64,000 nt of DNA. It comes from Myotis daubentonii. Lineage: Eukaryota > Chordata > Mammalia > Chiroptera > Vespertilionidae. The stretch's first letter is position 1. Every line of letters begins with the position of its first letter. The notes beneath the pieces were generated by a model. The model searched no databases and had not been told where the DNA came from. It saw only the letters and a program-made list of their open reading frames with translations. Made by a program: the position numbers and the translations under genes. This document shows positions 1 to 11,818 of this stretch, one piece after another. The stretch covers positions 121,473,827-121,537,826 of the forward strand of contig NC_081841.1 in NCBI RefSeq assembly GCF_963259705.1, given 5' to 3'.

Positions 1-83
1 ATCCTTGAACCACTCCAAGGCTGTTGGAATGTTCCAAAAGTCATCTCTAATTAGAGTCTTGAAATTTAACTTGGTAAGATCAT

Positions 84-133
<50 letters not shown>

Positions 134-1289
134 AAAGATAATATGATATACTTTTTATAATTATTCTAAAAGATATAAATTAAATTTAAACTGGTTTTTA
201 TATTCAAATTTTGGTTCAGACCACAGAATTAATCCTTTTTATTTAATTAGACCTAGGTTGAAATTTTTATATGTAGTATACATAAAGACTAAAATATATT
301 TTGAACTACTAGTTTCTCTAGAGAAAATACAAGAATTATTTTCTCAAAAATAAATTTCTATACTTTATGCATTTTGTTATAACAACTATATAATTTATCC
401 CAACTTAATTTGAACTTTAAACTCTTAGAAGCCTCAAATTTTAGGTGGCAAGTTAAATACTTAGCATTTTTCAGATTAACAATAACTTCATATTTTTAAG
501 AATATATTTTAAATAAAATATGAGACATATTTAATTAATAGATTCAATTCTATCCTCTAGAATTTTCATATGAGGCAAACTCAGATTAACATTTCAGTAT
601 TTTGTCATTTCAAAATACTTAGATATTTAATAAGTTTTTTATTATTTAATTCAGTAAACTCCAAAGTTTTTAGTTGCCAACAACTTTGGAAGCAAGCCTG
701 TAGCTATTTAAATGTAAAATCGCCACATTCTTTCCTAGAGGTTGCTGTCATGGGACCAGCCCCCTCCTTTAACAAGAAGGGAACCCTCACTATCAATATA
801 TATAAATATATATATGATTGTAACTGAAAAGCTTCACTACAAATCCAATTATTATTATCCAAGGCATTTCCTTTGGCAAATTCTGTAAGAGATAACTTAC
901 TGACTTTCAATGGCCTTAAGGTTAACTTTGGAATATGGTTCATTATTATTCAAAAACTGCCCTTTATTATGGAAAAACCAATCTTATTGCCCAAACTCAG
1001 CCTGTATATTTTCTTCTTCTTCTTTTTTTTTTTAATTTGGGTCATTTTCGCCATCTTTCTTTTGAGAAAAACAGTGTTGGGTTTATTCTATAGCACCCGT
1101 AAAGAGATTGAACTCAGCCCAAAATTTTTCCAAAATTGGACGGAGAGCTCTTTTGTCTTAAGCTAGCTTTCTTTCTTTATGAGTACAGAAATCCCAGATA
1201 CATTCCTAAATTCTGGCAAATTTTTAAATGATGGACCAGGAAATAAAAATCATGGCGATGTTGCAGAAGACCCCAGAAAAACCAAGCGA
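1..1289 (-). mobile_element. Class II ERV copy A, internal region (first part)
   Basis: AT-rich, coding-poor internal sequence of a minus-strand endogenous retrovirus whose 5' LTR lies at 10347-10705. It aligns by eye with copy B from about 20285 to 21640 and more loosely with copy C from about 54480 to 56200: the same (TA)n tract, the same 'agaaatcccag' block and the same order of landmarks. No open frame of meaningful length is present on either strand. The element continues past the left edge of the window, so its 3' LTR is not seen. It is interrupted at about 1290 by a full-length L1. Class assignment comes from the Lys-type primer site, not from coding sequence. Confidence 0.75.
87..130. 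repeat. (TA)n microsatellite
   Basis: About 22 uninterrupted TA units. A (TA)n tract sits at the matching place in ERV copy B (20379-20417) and a short one in copy C (near 54576), so the repeat was probably present in the ancestral retroelement. Confidence 0.95.
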
Positions 1290-3717
1290 CACGGGAGGAG
1301 AAGAAAATGGTGGAGGTATAGACGGACGTGTCCCATGCCTTGTCCAGCAGCAGATAAGGGTTAGCAGCTGAAACGGGTAGTATACAGACTTAATAAGCAG
1401 AAGATATTCATCTGGGAGACAGTTTGCAGCCGGGAAAGACAGAGAACCCCTGGAGAAAGGGAACGGTTGGAGATTGCGGCTGAAATCTCTTCCGGAGCGC
1501 CGGCTCAGCCGCGGAGAACTAGCCATCTTGAGTGGCTGTTATTGGAAGCGTATAAATCCAAAGACCCGGCATCCACGGCATCCAGAGATCAGCTACTAAC
1601 CCAGAAACAATGGAACCCAAGCAGCGTGACTACGTGAGCTTAGAGGAACCCTGCTTCTCCCCACAGAAAGGTCAGATTTCCCCTAAAGGTGCGGTTTGTA
1701 TTTCAGGTCGGAGAGAGGAACGCATGCGTGAGCGCAGGGAAAATCTGAGCCCCACAAAGTCCGCGGCCGTTGGGGCCAGCGTGATCCGCGAGTGTGAAAG
1801 GACTCCCACAGGGCTGCTGGCAGAAGGGAATACTAAAAATAAGCCCATAGCTGGACTGGGTGCAAAAAAAGCAGCCTTGGATTTTGCCAGTGTGCCAGCT
1901 GCATAGCACTGGGGAAGAAAGGGTGTGCGGAAGGGACTGCGCACAGAGCTGAAAGGTGGGGGCTTGTGAATTCGTGCAACCTCTCAGGTCCTTATTCTCT
2001 CTCTTCCCATTAAATCTTTGTGTTTGATTATTAAACCCAGTACATGGGATTGCCCAGCCGGGGTCAAGCACAGAGACTGAAGGGGAAAGTTGTTTTTGGG
2101 GAACCTGGGAAACAGAACGGGAGTAACCACTAAAGAACAGGTTCTAGGACAGTCAATTCTAACAAACCAGTTTTAACTGAGATAGGGAAAATAAACCCAA
2201 CTGCTGGATAGAAAGGACTTATAGCCTCAGAGGTCAATCCAGAAACACTGCCACCCAGAGGCTGAGCCACAAGCTGACTGTTATGTAAACACAAATTAAG
2301 GCAGTCTGGGAAACAAATATGGCCTGCTTTAAAATCAGGACTGTGATTTACAACACGGGGGGACAGTGTATCGCAGGGAAATTCAACACTCTCCTGAATA
2401 CCTGGCAGGACTAAGGCGGGCCAGACTGAAGGGTAGAAGAACCGAAGGACCTTCACTACTGCACATTTTTATTTATTTTTTTTATTCTTTTTTCATCTTT
2501 TAATTAAGAAACCAATTTTTTTTCTTGTTTCATCACCTTATTTTACCCTTTTAATTACTACATTTTTTATTTTTAACCAGTATTATTACTGCTAACATTT
2601 TACCATTTTTAAAGTGTCATTTTATTTTCTCTTTATTTTATTTTGGGATTACTGTTCTATAGTCTATTTTCATCGTTCCATTAGCATCATTTTTCTCTAC
2701 CTCAATTTTACCTCTATGCTAAAACCCTCTCCCTCACTTTTCCCCTTTTGTTGTCCTGTTTCTCTTACCCTATTCCTGCTTTAAATTTTCCCTATTCCTT
2801 CTTTTTACCCCCTGTCAAAATTTAATCCTACTTATATATCCTATTTCCAATCCCCTGCTCTAAATCCTTATACACATATCCCTTATCTTTCTTCACTATC
2901 TAAATTTTTTTTCTTTTCTCCCTCTATTGTTTTGTTGTTGTTTGCTTGATTGTTGAGTATATTGGGTTTTTTTTTAGGTTTGTGAGGTTGTTTTTCTTTT
3001 TCTTTTTCTTTTTCTGTTGTTTTTATTTCTCTCCTCTCCTCCCTCCCCCCCCCCCCCCCCGGTTACTTTTTTGCTTCTATTATTCCTTGCCTCACTTGAT
3101 ATTATTGGTTGTTTGTAGTTTTCATTCATCTCCAGGGATCTGTTGCTGGAACTGGTTGGGATTAGCGGTGGTTTTATTGGAGTTTTCTCCTCATATAAAT
3201 AGTCTCTTCCCCTCTTCTACTTCATTCTCTCTTTTCTCCCTTACTTTTTCTCCCCTCCCTTTTCCCAATTTCATTTTTGCACACATTTTTTTCTTTTCTT
3301 TTTTCTCTTTTATCTTTTTCTCTTCTTTCTTCCTTATCCCCTAATTCTCTTTGCTCAGGTGGTCAGCTTTATTTGGGCTTATTAATATTGTGAATACATT
3401 TGTGTTCAGTGCCTGGTACGTTGTGCCTTGTTGTGTTGTATTTTGTGCCTATAAATCAATGCAGAAGATCCAAGCAACAACAGCCTCCTGAGCACCACAC
3501 GCTCTGTCTGAGGAAGAGCAGCTGTGTGTGAAGCCTCCGCTCACCAGCAAGAAGCGCCACCACAGCTGTGAACAGCACCCACCACAGGAGCTGCTGCCAA
3601 CTGAGGAGCAGGTGCTACCACAACCACCTGAGGAGCAACAGCAGCCTGAGGAGCCACTGCTACCCAGGGAACAGCCACTGAACGACTCAACATCTAGATA
3701 TGTTGGTGAGATCAAAC
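1290..3717 (+). promoter_or_regulatory. L1 5'UTR / internal promoter region
   Basis: Long (about 2.4 kb) 5'UTR. The first 1.1 kb is G+C-moderate with scattered CpG. From about 2460 to 3350 it is a pyrimidine-rich stretch with T runs and an 18-19 base C run near 3043-3061. From 3460 to 3700 it is rich in CAG/CTG-like triplets. Homologous 5'UTR pieces occur at 39698-41152 (+) and, inverted, at 12400-14950 and 58990-59879. Confidence 0.75.
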
Positions 3718-4650
3718 ATGGGTAGACAAAGAAACCTCCAAAGGAAAGAGAAGGAGGACTCTCCAGAAAAGCAGCTAAGTGATACAGAGGCATGCAACAT
3801 GACAGAAAAAGAATTCAGATTAAGGGTCCTAGAGTGCATAAACCGGATGGAGGAAAAAATCAACAACTTATGCAAGAAGCAAGAAGAAACAGATGAAAAA
3901 ATCAACAACTATATAAGAATCAAAAAGAAATGGATTAAAAAAATCAATAACTTAGGTAAGATCCAAGATGAAATGAAGAGTGATATAGCTGCAATAGAAA
4001 ACACCATGGAAAGTTTCAACAGTAGACTAGGAGAAGCGGAGGAAAGAATTAGTGAATTAGAAGAAAAGGAAGCAAAACACACCCAAACTGAACTGTAATT
4101 GGAGAAAAAAAATAAAAGACAGGAGGACAGCCTAAGGGAGCTATGGGACAACATGAAACGAAACAACATACGAATAATACGGGTGCCAGAACAACAGAAA
4201 GAGGAACAAGGATTAGAAAACCTATTCGAAGAAATAATATCAGAAAACTTCCCTGAGGTGGAGAAGGAAAAAGTCACACAAGCACAGAGAGTCCAAAACA
4301 AGGTGAACCCGAAAAGACCGAAACCAAGACACATCATAATTGCCATGGCAAATGTTCAGGACAAAGAGAGAATCTTACAGGCTGCAAGGAAGAGATGGAA
4401 AGTTACATACAAGGGATCTCCCATTAGATTATCAAATGATTTCTCAATAGAAACACATCAGGCCAGAAAAGAATGGACAGAAATTTACAAAGTGATGCAA
4501 AGCAAAGGACTGAATCCAAGAATACTCTATCCAGCAAGGCTATCGTTCAAAATTGAAAGGGAAATAAGAAGCTTCACGGACAAAAAAAGGCTAAGGAAGT
4601 TTATCACCACCAAGCCAGCAATGCAAGAAATGTTAAAGGGACTGGTGTAA
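3718..4650 (+). pseudogene. ORF1: L1 ORF1p (RNA-binding chaperone), one in-frame stop
   Basis: L1 ORF1p is the trimeric nucleic-acid chaperone of the L1 ribonucleoprotein. The frame starts at the ATG at 3718 (MGRQRN), the same start as in the inverted L1 at 58953. The N-terminal basic segment is followed by a heptad-rich coiled coil (about residues 40-125), then an RRM-like and C-terminal domain visible from 4150 (motifs such as RIIRVPE and PRHIIIAM). The length of about 310 codons is normal for mammalian ORF1p. A TAA at 4096-4098 splits the frame after the coiled coil; downstream it stays in phase to the natural stop at 4650. A single change separates it from a continuous frame, which suggests a fairly young copy. 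Confidence 0.9.
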
Positions 4651-4701
4651 AAAGAAGAAGAAAAAAAAAGCTAAGAAAGAAAACTAGCACAGAAAATAGA
4701 A

Positions 4702-7700
4702 ATGGCTACAAACAAGTACCTTTGAATAATAACTTTAAACGTAAATGGACTAAATCAGGGATGGGCAAACTTTTTGACTCAAAGGCCACAATGAGTTCTT
4801 AAACTGGACCGGAGGGCCAGAACAAAAGCATGGATGGAGTGTTTGTGTGAACTAATATAAATTCAAAGTAAACATCATTACATAATAGGGTACGGTCTTT
4901 TTTTTTTTTTTTAGTTTTATTCATTTCAAATGGGCCAGATCTGGCCAGTGGGCCGTAGTTTGCCCACGGCTGGACTAAACGCTCTAACCAAAAGACATCA
5001 AGTGGCTGAATGGATAAAAAAACATGACTCATACATTTGCTGTCTACAAGAGACCCACCTCATTAGAAGGGACTCACACAGACAGAAAGTGAAGAGATGG
5101 AAAAATATCTTTCAGGCAAATGGAAATGAAAAAAAAGCTGGGGTAGCAACACTTATATCGGACAAAATAGACCTCAAAGTGAAGGCCATAACAAGAGATA
5201 AGGAAGGCCACTTCATAATACTAAAGGGATCAATACAACAAGAAGATGTAACCGTGAGAAACAGATATGCACCCAGTGCAGGAGCACCAAAATACATAAA
5301 AAAAAAAAAAAACTCCTGGAAGATAACAAGGGAGAGATCGACAACAGGACAATCATAGCAGGGGACTTTAAAACATCACTGTCATCACTGGATAAATCCT
5401 CTAGACAAAAAGTCAGATAAGAAACAGCAATCCTAAATGACTCACTAGATCAGATGGACTTAATTGACATCTTCAGAACATTTCACCTCAAAGCCACAGA
5501 ATATACATTCTTCTCAAGAGCTTATGGGACAGATTCAAAAATAGACCACATATTGGGTCACAAACAAAGTCTCCCCAAATTCAAGAAGATTGAAATCATA
5601 TCAAGCAACTTTTCAGACCACGATGGCATAATATTAGAAATAAACTACAATAAAAACAACCCAAAATACTCAAACACTTGGAAGCTGAATAGCATGTTAT
5701 TAAATATTGATTGGGTCACCAATGAGATCAAAGAAGAAATTAAAAACATCCTGGAAACTAATGACAATGAAAACACAACAATCCAAAACCTATGGGACAC
5801 AATGAAAGCAGTCCTGAGAGGGAAGTTTATAGCTCTACAGGCCTATCTCAAAAAACGAGAAAACATGGTAGTAAATCATTTAACTCTACATCTCAAAGAA
5901 CTCGAGAGAGCAACAAGAAAAGCCCAGAGTGAGCAGAAGGAAGGAGATAATAATGATTAGAGCAGAAACAAATGACATATAGACCAAAAAAACAATACAT
6001 AAAATCAATGAAACCAAGAGCTGGTTCTTTGAAATGATAAACAAGATTGATGAAACTCTAGCCAGGCTCACCAAGAAGCAAAGATAGAGGACTCAAATAA
6101 ACAAAATCAGAAACGATAGAGGCGAAATAGCAACAGACCCCACAGAAATACAAATGATTGTTAAAAAATACTATGTACAACTCTACTCCAACAAACTAGA
6201 CAACCTGGAGGAAATGGACAAATTCCTAGAAAAATACAACATTCCAAAACTCAATCAGGAAGAATCTAAAAATCTCAACAGGCCAATAACTATAGAAGAA
6301 ATTGAAGCGGTCATCAAAAAGCTTCCAGCAAACAAAAGCCCACTACCAGACAGCTTCAAGGGGAGTTTTACCTAACATTCAAGGAAGAACTAAAACCTAT
6401 CCTCCTCAGACTACTACAAAAAATACAAGAGGAAGGAACACTTCCAAGCTCATTCTATGAAGCCAGCATCACCCTAATACCAAAATCAGGTAAAGACAAC
6501 ACATTGAAAGAGAATTACAGGCCAATATCCCTCATGAACATAGATGCCAAAATCCTCAACAAAATCTTAGCAAATCGGATCCAGCAGTACATCAGAAATA
6601 TCATACACCATGACTAAGTAGGATTTATCCCAGGGAGGCAAGGATGGTACAATATCCGCAAATCAATAAACGTGATACATCACAAAATCAAATTGAAAGA
6701 AAAAAACCACATAGTCATATCAATTGATGCAGAAAAAGCATTTGACAAAATCCAACACCCATTTTTGATAAAAACTCTCAGCAAGGTGGGAATAGAAGGA
6801 TCACACTTCAACATAATAAAAGCCATATATGACAAACACACAGCCAACATCATACTCAATGGAAAAAAACTAACACCATTTCCCCTAAGAACAGGAACAA
6901 GACAGGGATGAGCACTCTCACCACTCCTGTTCAACATAGTACTGGAAGTATTAGCCATTGTAATTACACAAGAAGAAGAAATAAAAGGCATCAAAGTTGG
7001 AAAAGAAGAAGTAAAACTGTCCTTATTGGCAGATAACATGATACTATACCTTCAAAACCCAAAAGACTCCATCAAAAAACTACTAGACTTAATACATGAA
7101 TTTGGCAATGTAGCAGGATACAAAATTAACGCCAAGAAATCTATGGAATTTATATACACCAATAGTGAATGTGCAGAAAGAGGGACTAAAAAAACAATCC
7201 CATTTACCATCGCACCAAAAATTTAAGATACCTAGGAATAAACTTAACTAAAGAGGTAAAAGACCTCTACTCAGAAAACTACAGGGCATTGAAAAAAGAG
7301 ATAGAGGAAGACATAAACAGATGGAAGAACATACTGTGTTCATGGATTGGTAGAATCTACATTAAAATGTCCATACTACCCAAAGCAATCTAGAAATTCA
7401 ACGCACTTCCCATTAAAATACCAACGGCATTTTTCACAGACCTAGAATGAACTCTCCAAAAATTCATCTGGAATAAAAAAAGACCCTGAATAGCTGCAGC
7501 GATCCTGAGAAAGAACAAAGTAGGTGGGATCTCAATACCAGATATCAAGCTGTATTACAAAGCCACTTTCCTCAAAACTGCCTGGTACTGGCACATAAAC
7601 AGACATATAGATCAATGGAATAGAATAGAGAGCCCAGAAATCGGCCGCAACCAATATGCTCAATTAATATTTGACAAAGGAGGCAAGAACATATGATGGA

Positions 7701-8694
7701 GTCAAGATAGTCTCTTCAATAAATGGTGTTGGGAAAAATTGGACAGATACATGCATGAAAATGAAACTAGACCACCAACTTACACCATACACAAAAATAA
7801 ACTCAAAATGGATAAAGGACTTAAATGTAAGACGGGAAACCATAAAAATTCTAGAAGAATCCAAAGGCAACAAAATCTCGGACATATGCCGAAGCAATTT
7901 CTTCACTGATACAGCTCCTAGGGCACTTGAAACTAAAGAGAAAAAGAACAAATGGGACTACATCAAAATAAAAAGCTTCTGCACAGCAAAAGAAACCATC
8001 AACAAAACAATAAGAAAGCCCACTGTGTGGGAAAAAATATTTGCCAATGTTATATCTGACAAGGGCCTAATGTCCAAAATTTATAGGGAACTCATACAAC
8101 TTAACCAAAGGAAGATAAACAATCCAATCAAAAAATGGGCAAAGGACCTAAATAGACACCTTTCAAAAGAGGACATTCAGAAAGCCAAGAGACATATGAA
8201 AACTTGCTCAAAGTCACTAATCATCCAAGAGATGCAAATCAAAACAACAATGAGGTACCATCTCACACCTGTCAGACTGGCTATCATCAACAAATCAACA
8301 AATGACAAGTGCTGGAGAAGATGTGGAGAAAAGGGAACACTCTTGCACTGCTGGTGGGAATGCAGACTGGTGTAGCCACTATGGAAGACAGTATGGAGTT
8401 TCCTCAAAAAAACTAAAAATGGAACTTCCATTTGACCCTGTGATCCCACTTCTAGGAATATATCCCAAGAAAGCAAGAACACCAATCAGAAAGAATTTAT
8501 GCACCCATATGCTCATAGCAGCACAATTCACCATAGCTAAGATCTGGAAACAGCCTAAGTGCCCATCAGTAGAGGAATGGATTAGAAAACTGTGGTACAT
8601 CTACACAATGGAATACTATGCTGCTGCAAAAAAAGAACGAATTCTTACCATTTGCAACAGCATGGATGGAACTGGAGAGCATTATGCTAAGTGA
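4702..8694 (+). pseudogene. ORF2: L1 ORF2 (endonuclease-reverse transcriptase), degraded
   Basis: ORF2p supplies the endonuclease and reverse transcriptase of L1. Endonuclease fragments are read in three frames between 4735 and 5960 (LNVNG near 4738, 'CLQETHL', 'DHDG'). RT motifs follow from about 6150 to 7220, and the C-terminal cysteine region runs from 8200 to 8694 ([17 protein letters not shown]). Damage seen: an early TGA, an hAT insertion at 4756-4972, several frameshifts, and in the RT active site the expected FADD is read as LADN at 7026-7037. The copy at 49243 keeps FADD at the same place. The product would be inactive. Confidence 0.9.
4756..4972 (+). mobile_element. Non-autonomous hAT MITE (copy 1)
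   Basis: 217-bp element, starting CAGGGATGGGCAAAC and ending GTTTGCCCACGGCTG, so the tips form terminal inverted repeats. It is flanked by 8-bp target duplications GACTAAAT (4748-4755) and GACTAAAC (4973-4980), 7 of 8 identical, typical of hAT transposition. It carries no coding sequence and is nearly identical to copies at 16702, 18660 and 34153. It sits inside L1 ORF2. Confidence 0.93.
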
Positions 8695-9149
8695 AATAAG
8701 CCAGTCAATGAAGGAAAAATACCACATGATCTCATTCTTTCATGGATAATAAAGACCATTATATACTTATGAACAAAAATAGATACAGAGGCAGAGCAGC
8801 CTCGAACAGACTGTCAAACTACAGCGGGAAGGCCGTGGAGGGTGGGGAGGCTGGAGCGGGGGTAAGAGATCAACCAAAGTACTTGTATGCATGCATATAA
8901 GCATAACCAATAGACAAAAGACACTGGGGGGTAGGGGTGGCCAGGGGATTGTCAAGGGTGGGGAGAAAAAAGGAGACATATGTAATACCCTTTGTAATAC
9001 TTTAAGCAATAAAACTATTTTTAAAAAAAAGAAAAAGAAAAGAAAAAAGAAAAACCAGGCGATGGTTTGAAGAAGTGAAGAGACACTGTTTTAATTACAC
9101 TGGCGGAAGTAATTTTCAAATCAGAGTACCGAAACATGCAGTGGCTTTC

Positions 9150-9467
9150 ATTTTATATATCCTTGTGGTCTTTGTCCCACAAATATGGATTATGCTTCTG
9201 GTCCTTTTCTCGGGTTTGTAAGAGGTCCTCAGGTGTTGGGGGTCTCCAGACCATATCTGATGGCCTGGCCTGGTGACAGTGATAACAACCCTCCCTCTGG
9301 GCAGTGCACTGTTAACAGGTTTATGGCCTCTGTAACAGATCCTGCAAGACCAGTTTCTGGGAAGGAGGTAATGACTTAATTATAGGTTAGCTTGCTGGCA
9401 TGGATTCTACTTGCTAGCCCCCCAAATATCAGGATTACATTTGAATTAACCCTTTTTAACCTTCTCA
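9150..9467 (-). mobile_element. Class I ERV LTR fragment
   Basis: Reverse complement of the U3 of the provirus LTR at 28141-28480, but clearly diverged. The right edge (ACCTTCTCA, 9467) corresponds to the TGAGAAGG start of that LTR. The left edge stops near the TATA region, so R and U5 are missing. It lies within ERV copy A. Confidence 0.8.
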
Positions 9468-9768
9468 GTGAAAATGAGACTTTTTAATAGCACTCTCAGG
9501 AATGGGTGTCCATTTTACAGGATCACCAGGTGTCTCCCCACCCCTACATTTTGTTTGCTCTGGGAAAATTTAGTAAGTGGTCTGGGCACCCAGGTTTCTT
9601 TTCTTATAAATTAAATTAAATTACATTACTTTAAATTAAATTAAAGGCATGTTTAATAAGCTAACAATAAACACATTAAACCAAACAAAAATGACAGATC
9701 AACAAACATATAGATAAGACTTAATAAATCACAGTTCTTTTCCTGGAAATTTCTCTCCATAGCATTGA

Positions 9769-10086
9769 CTAGCCTTTTAAAATTATTTTAGCTAAACTCT
9801 GCCTGCCCCAAGGTATCATATGGTAATTTTCACACAAAGCATCAGAGAGTTCCCCTGCTAGAGTGTTAACAGCTCCACCCTTTCTAGATGCCAAGTCTTT
9901 CCACACTAGAGGTGGAGAATCTGGTTGCTTTTTAGTAATTACTGACTTTTGATCCCCAATACGAATTAAGCATTTTGCAATTTGAACAAGACCCCACATA
10001 GTAAAATATGGTAATGGCACTCTTTTTCCTTGAACCTGATTTAAAATAGTATCGTTTGACATTTGAATTTCTTTATCCTTGAGCAT
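9769..10086 (-). pseudogene. Gag-position reading frame of class II ERV copy A
   Basis: A 105-codon minus-strand frame beginning about 250 bases downstream of the primer-binding site, where the gag matrix domain is expected. I do not recognise a domain. The segment WGLVQIAKCLI, the block GDQKSVITKK and LAGELSDAL recur almost unchanged in copy B (21817-22107), and weaker traces occur in copy C (56302-56634). Retention of the same frame in two copies suggests real coding ancestry. Nothing downstream extends it into capsid or pol. It could also be a leader-encoded peptide rather than gag. Confidence 0.45.
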
Positions 10087-10324
10087 GGAAGCTAAAAATT
10101 TACAATGATATTTTTACCTTTTGGTTGAATCCTTCCCCATTGTGGCCTGGCTTGAAAAAGACATCCTTGCCCTTTTTGGATCACAACTGCCAAAGCTGGT
10201 ACGAGCTTTTTGCACAGTGAATCTCCCCACTGAATTTTCGGTGACCCACACCTTTACTGGTGACCCCCACCTTTACCAGTGGTCCTCTTCCTTCGCTCAG
10301 GTGAATAATCTACTTCTCCAGATG

Positions 10325-10342
10325 TCCCTTATTGAGACGCCA
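10325..10342 (-). other. Primer-binding site, Lys-tRNA type (copy A)
   Basis: On the minus strand the sequence next to the LTR reads TGGCGTCTCAATAAGGGA, a one-or-few-base variant of the copy B site. Four bases (TTTA) separate it from the LTR end. The pattern resembles Lys-tRNA primer sites of class II elements and lentiviruses. Confidence 0.7.
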
Positions 10343-10346
10343 TAAA

Positions 10347-10705
10347 TGCCGCAGTCTTTCGCAGCAAGTGTTCAGGAATCTGGAGAAGGGCTGCGCATAA
10401 ATAAATAGAGACCAGACAAGAAATATGAATTTGGAAGGCATTGGGGGAGCTAGATGGAAAGTTTTCTCCGAATGTCTGGAACCCACAGAATTTTATTCAC
10501 ACATTTTGCCCTTTAGCAAAGCAGATATGCATATCAAAGATAAGATTTGGTAAACAATAAAGGACCATCAGGTTAGGGGAATTTCCCTCAGCTGTTTGGC
10601 AACAGGTAATAATATGCAACTCTTCAACCCTGCTGAAAATGTCCATCAGCTATCTGATGAACTTCTTGCATTTATTATGCTAACTAGTGTACTTAGCCTC
10701 CAGCT
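10347..10705 (-). repeat. 5' LTR of class II ERV copy A
   Basis: About 359 bp, colinear with the two LTRs of copy B (17636-18018 and 23225-23605). The inner end is TGCCGC on the plus strand (minus-strand ...GCGGCA). A minus-strand AATAAA lies within GAATAAAATTC near 10490. The outer CA has become CT. The target duplication cannot be tested because the partner LTR is outside the window. Confidence 0.85.
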
Positions 10706-11144
10706 GGGGAGCACACAAGACTTGGTTGGAAAGTTTGTATGAAAGACATTCTGAGAAAAGGCAAGTGTGTGGAAGGCCGCCTATACTGTTTATTGAAATT
10801 CTGATTTAGGGGATTGTCAAAAGTGGTGGCACTAATTATCCCTTGACCTTTCCAAACAAGTATGTGCATGTGGCCACTCCCAGTGTTTACTGGAATCCTT
10901 ATACTTAATCCCTGGATGCCCTTGCCTAGAGGACAATGTAAACACATATGTCCTCTCAAGATAACTCACCCAACTGATTGTATCTAAAGATAAAAATTCC
11001 AATTAAAGCCTAATGAGGCAGGCAATTGAGGCTGCCTGGCTTCTTTGGCCAGGCCTTCCCTTAGCCTCTCTTTCATAGCAAACGTTGTGTTGGAGTAATC
11101 CATTCATCCTTTGCTCAGGGTCTGCTGGTCAGCCCTGGCAATTG
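10706..11144. other. Unassigned sequence
   Basis: Flank of ERV copy A. No open frame or recognisable repeat was found apart from an 88-codon chance frame on the minus strand. Confidence 0.5.
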
Positions 11145-11818
11145 TGATCTGAAGATTCTTGATATGATTTCTATCTTCTTGAATTTGAAGAGACTTTGCC
11201 TGTATCCTAATATGTGGTCTGTCTTTGAAAATTTCTCATGTTCACTTGAAAAGATTGTATATTATGTAGCTTTGGGGTGAAATGTTCTGAAGATGTCAAT
11301 AAATTCCATCAAATCTAGTGAGTCATTTAGGTTTCCTGTTTCTTTGCTGATTTTTTGTTTAGAGGATTTATCCAGTGGTGTCAATGGATTATTAAAGTCC
11401 CCTACTATGATTGCATTGCTGTCAATCTCTCCCTTGATATCATCCGGACATTTTTAAATGTATTTGTGTGCTCCTCTATTGGGTGCATATATGTTTACTA
11501 GAGTTATATCTTCTTCTTGAATTGCTCCTTTTAGTATTATGAAGTGGCCCTCCTTATCTCATGTTATGGCCTTAACTTTGAGGTCTATTTTGTCAGATAC
11601 AAGTATTGTGAGTCTTTTTGGGTTCATTTTGTTTGGGAGTCTGTGTGCTTTTTGGACTTCTGTGGCTTTTTCTTCCCAATATTATGGAAATTTTCTGTCA
11701 TTTCTTCAAACAGGTTTTTCATTCCTTGCAGTGCTTCCTCTCCTCTGGAACTGCTATTATTTGGATTTTGTTTTTTTTCATGTTGTCCCACAGCTCCCAT
11801 ATGCTCTCCTTGTGTTTT

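Larger units (their letters stand above)
1290..9044 (+). mobile_element. Full-length L1 retrotransposon
   Basis: A 7.75-kb L1 with 5'UTR (1290-3717), ORF1 (3718-4650), ORF2 remnant (about 4702-8694), a G-rich 3'UTR, an AATAAA near 9009 and an A-rich tail to about 9044. It is flanked by imperfect 15-bp direct repeats, AGAAAAACCAAGCGA near 1275-1289 and AGAAAAACCAGGCGA near 9045-9059, as expected for target-primed reverse transcription. It is inserted into ERV copy A. ORF1 has one stop; ORF2 has many stops and frameshifts plus a later hAT insertion, so the copy cannot be autonomous now. Its sequence is close to the L1 fragments at 49243 and 58638. Confidence 0.93.
9045..10346 (-). mobile_element. 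Class II ERV copy A, internal region (second part)
   Basis: Continuation of copy A beyond the L1. From about 9530 it matches copy B (21650-22140 and 22981-23224). It includes the leader next to the primer-binding site and a gag-position reading frame at 9769-10086. It is interrupted by an LTR fragment at 9150-9467. Confidence 0.8.

Noticed and set aside
2946..3344. 132-codon frame rich in F, S and P
   Set aside because: Translation of the pyrimidine-rich L1 5'UTR.
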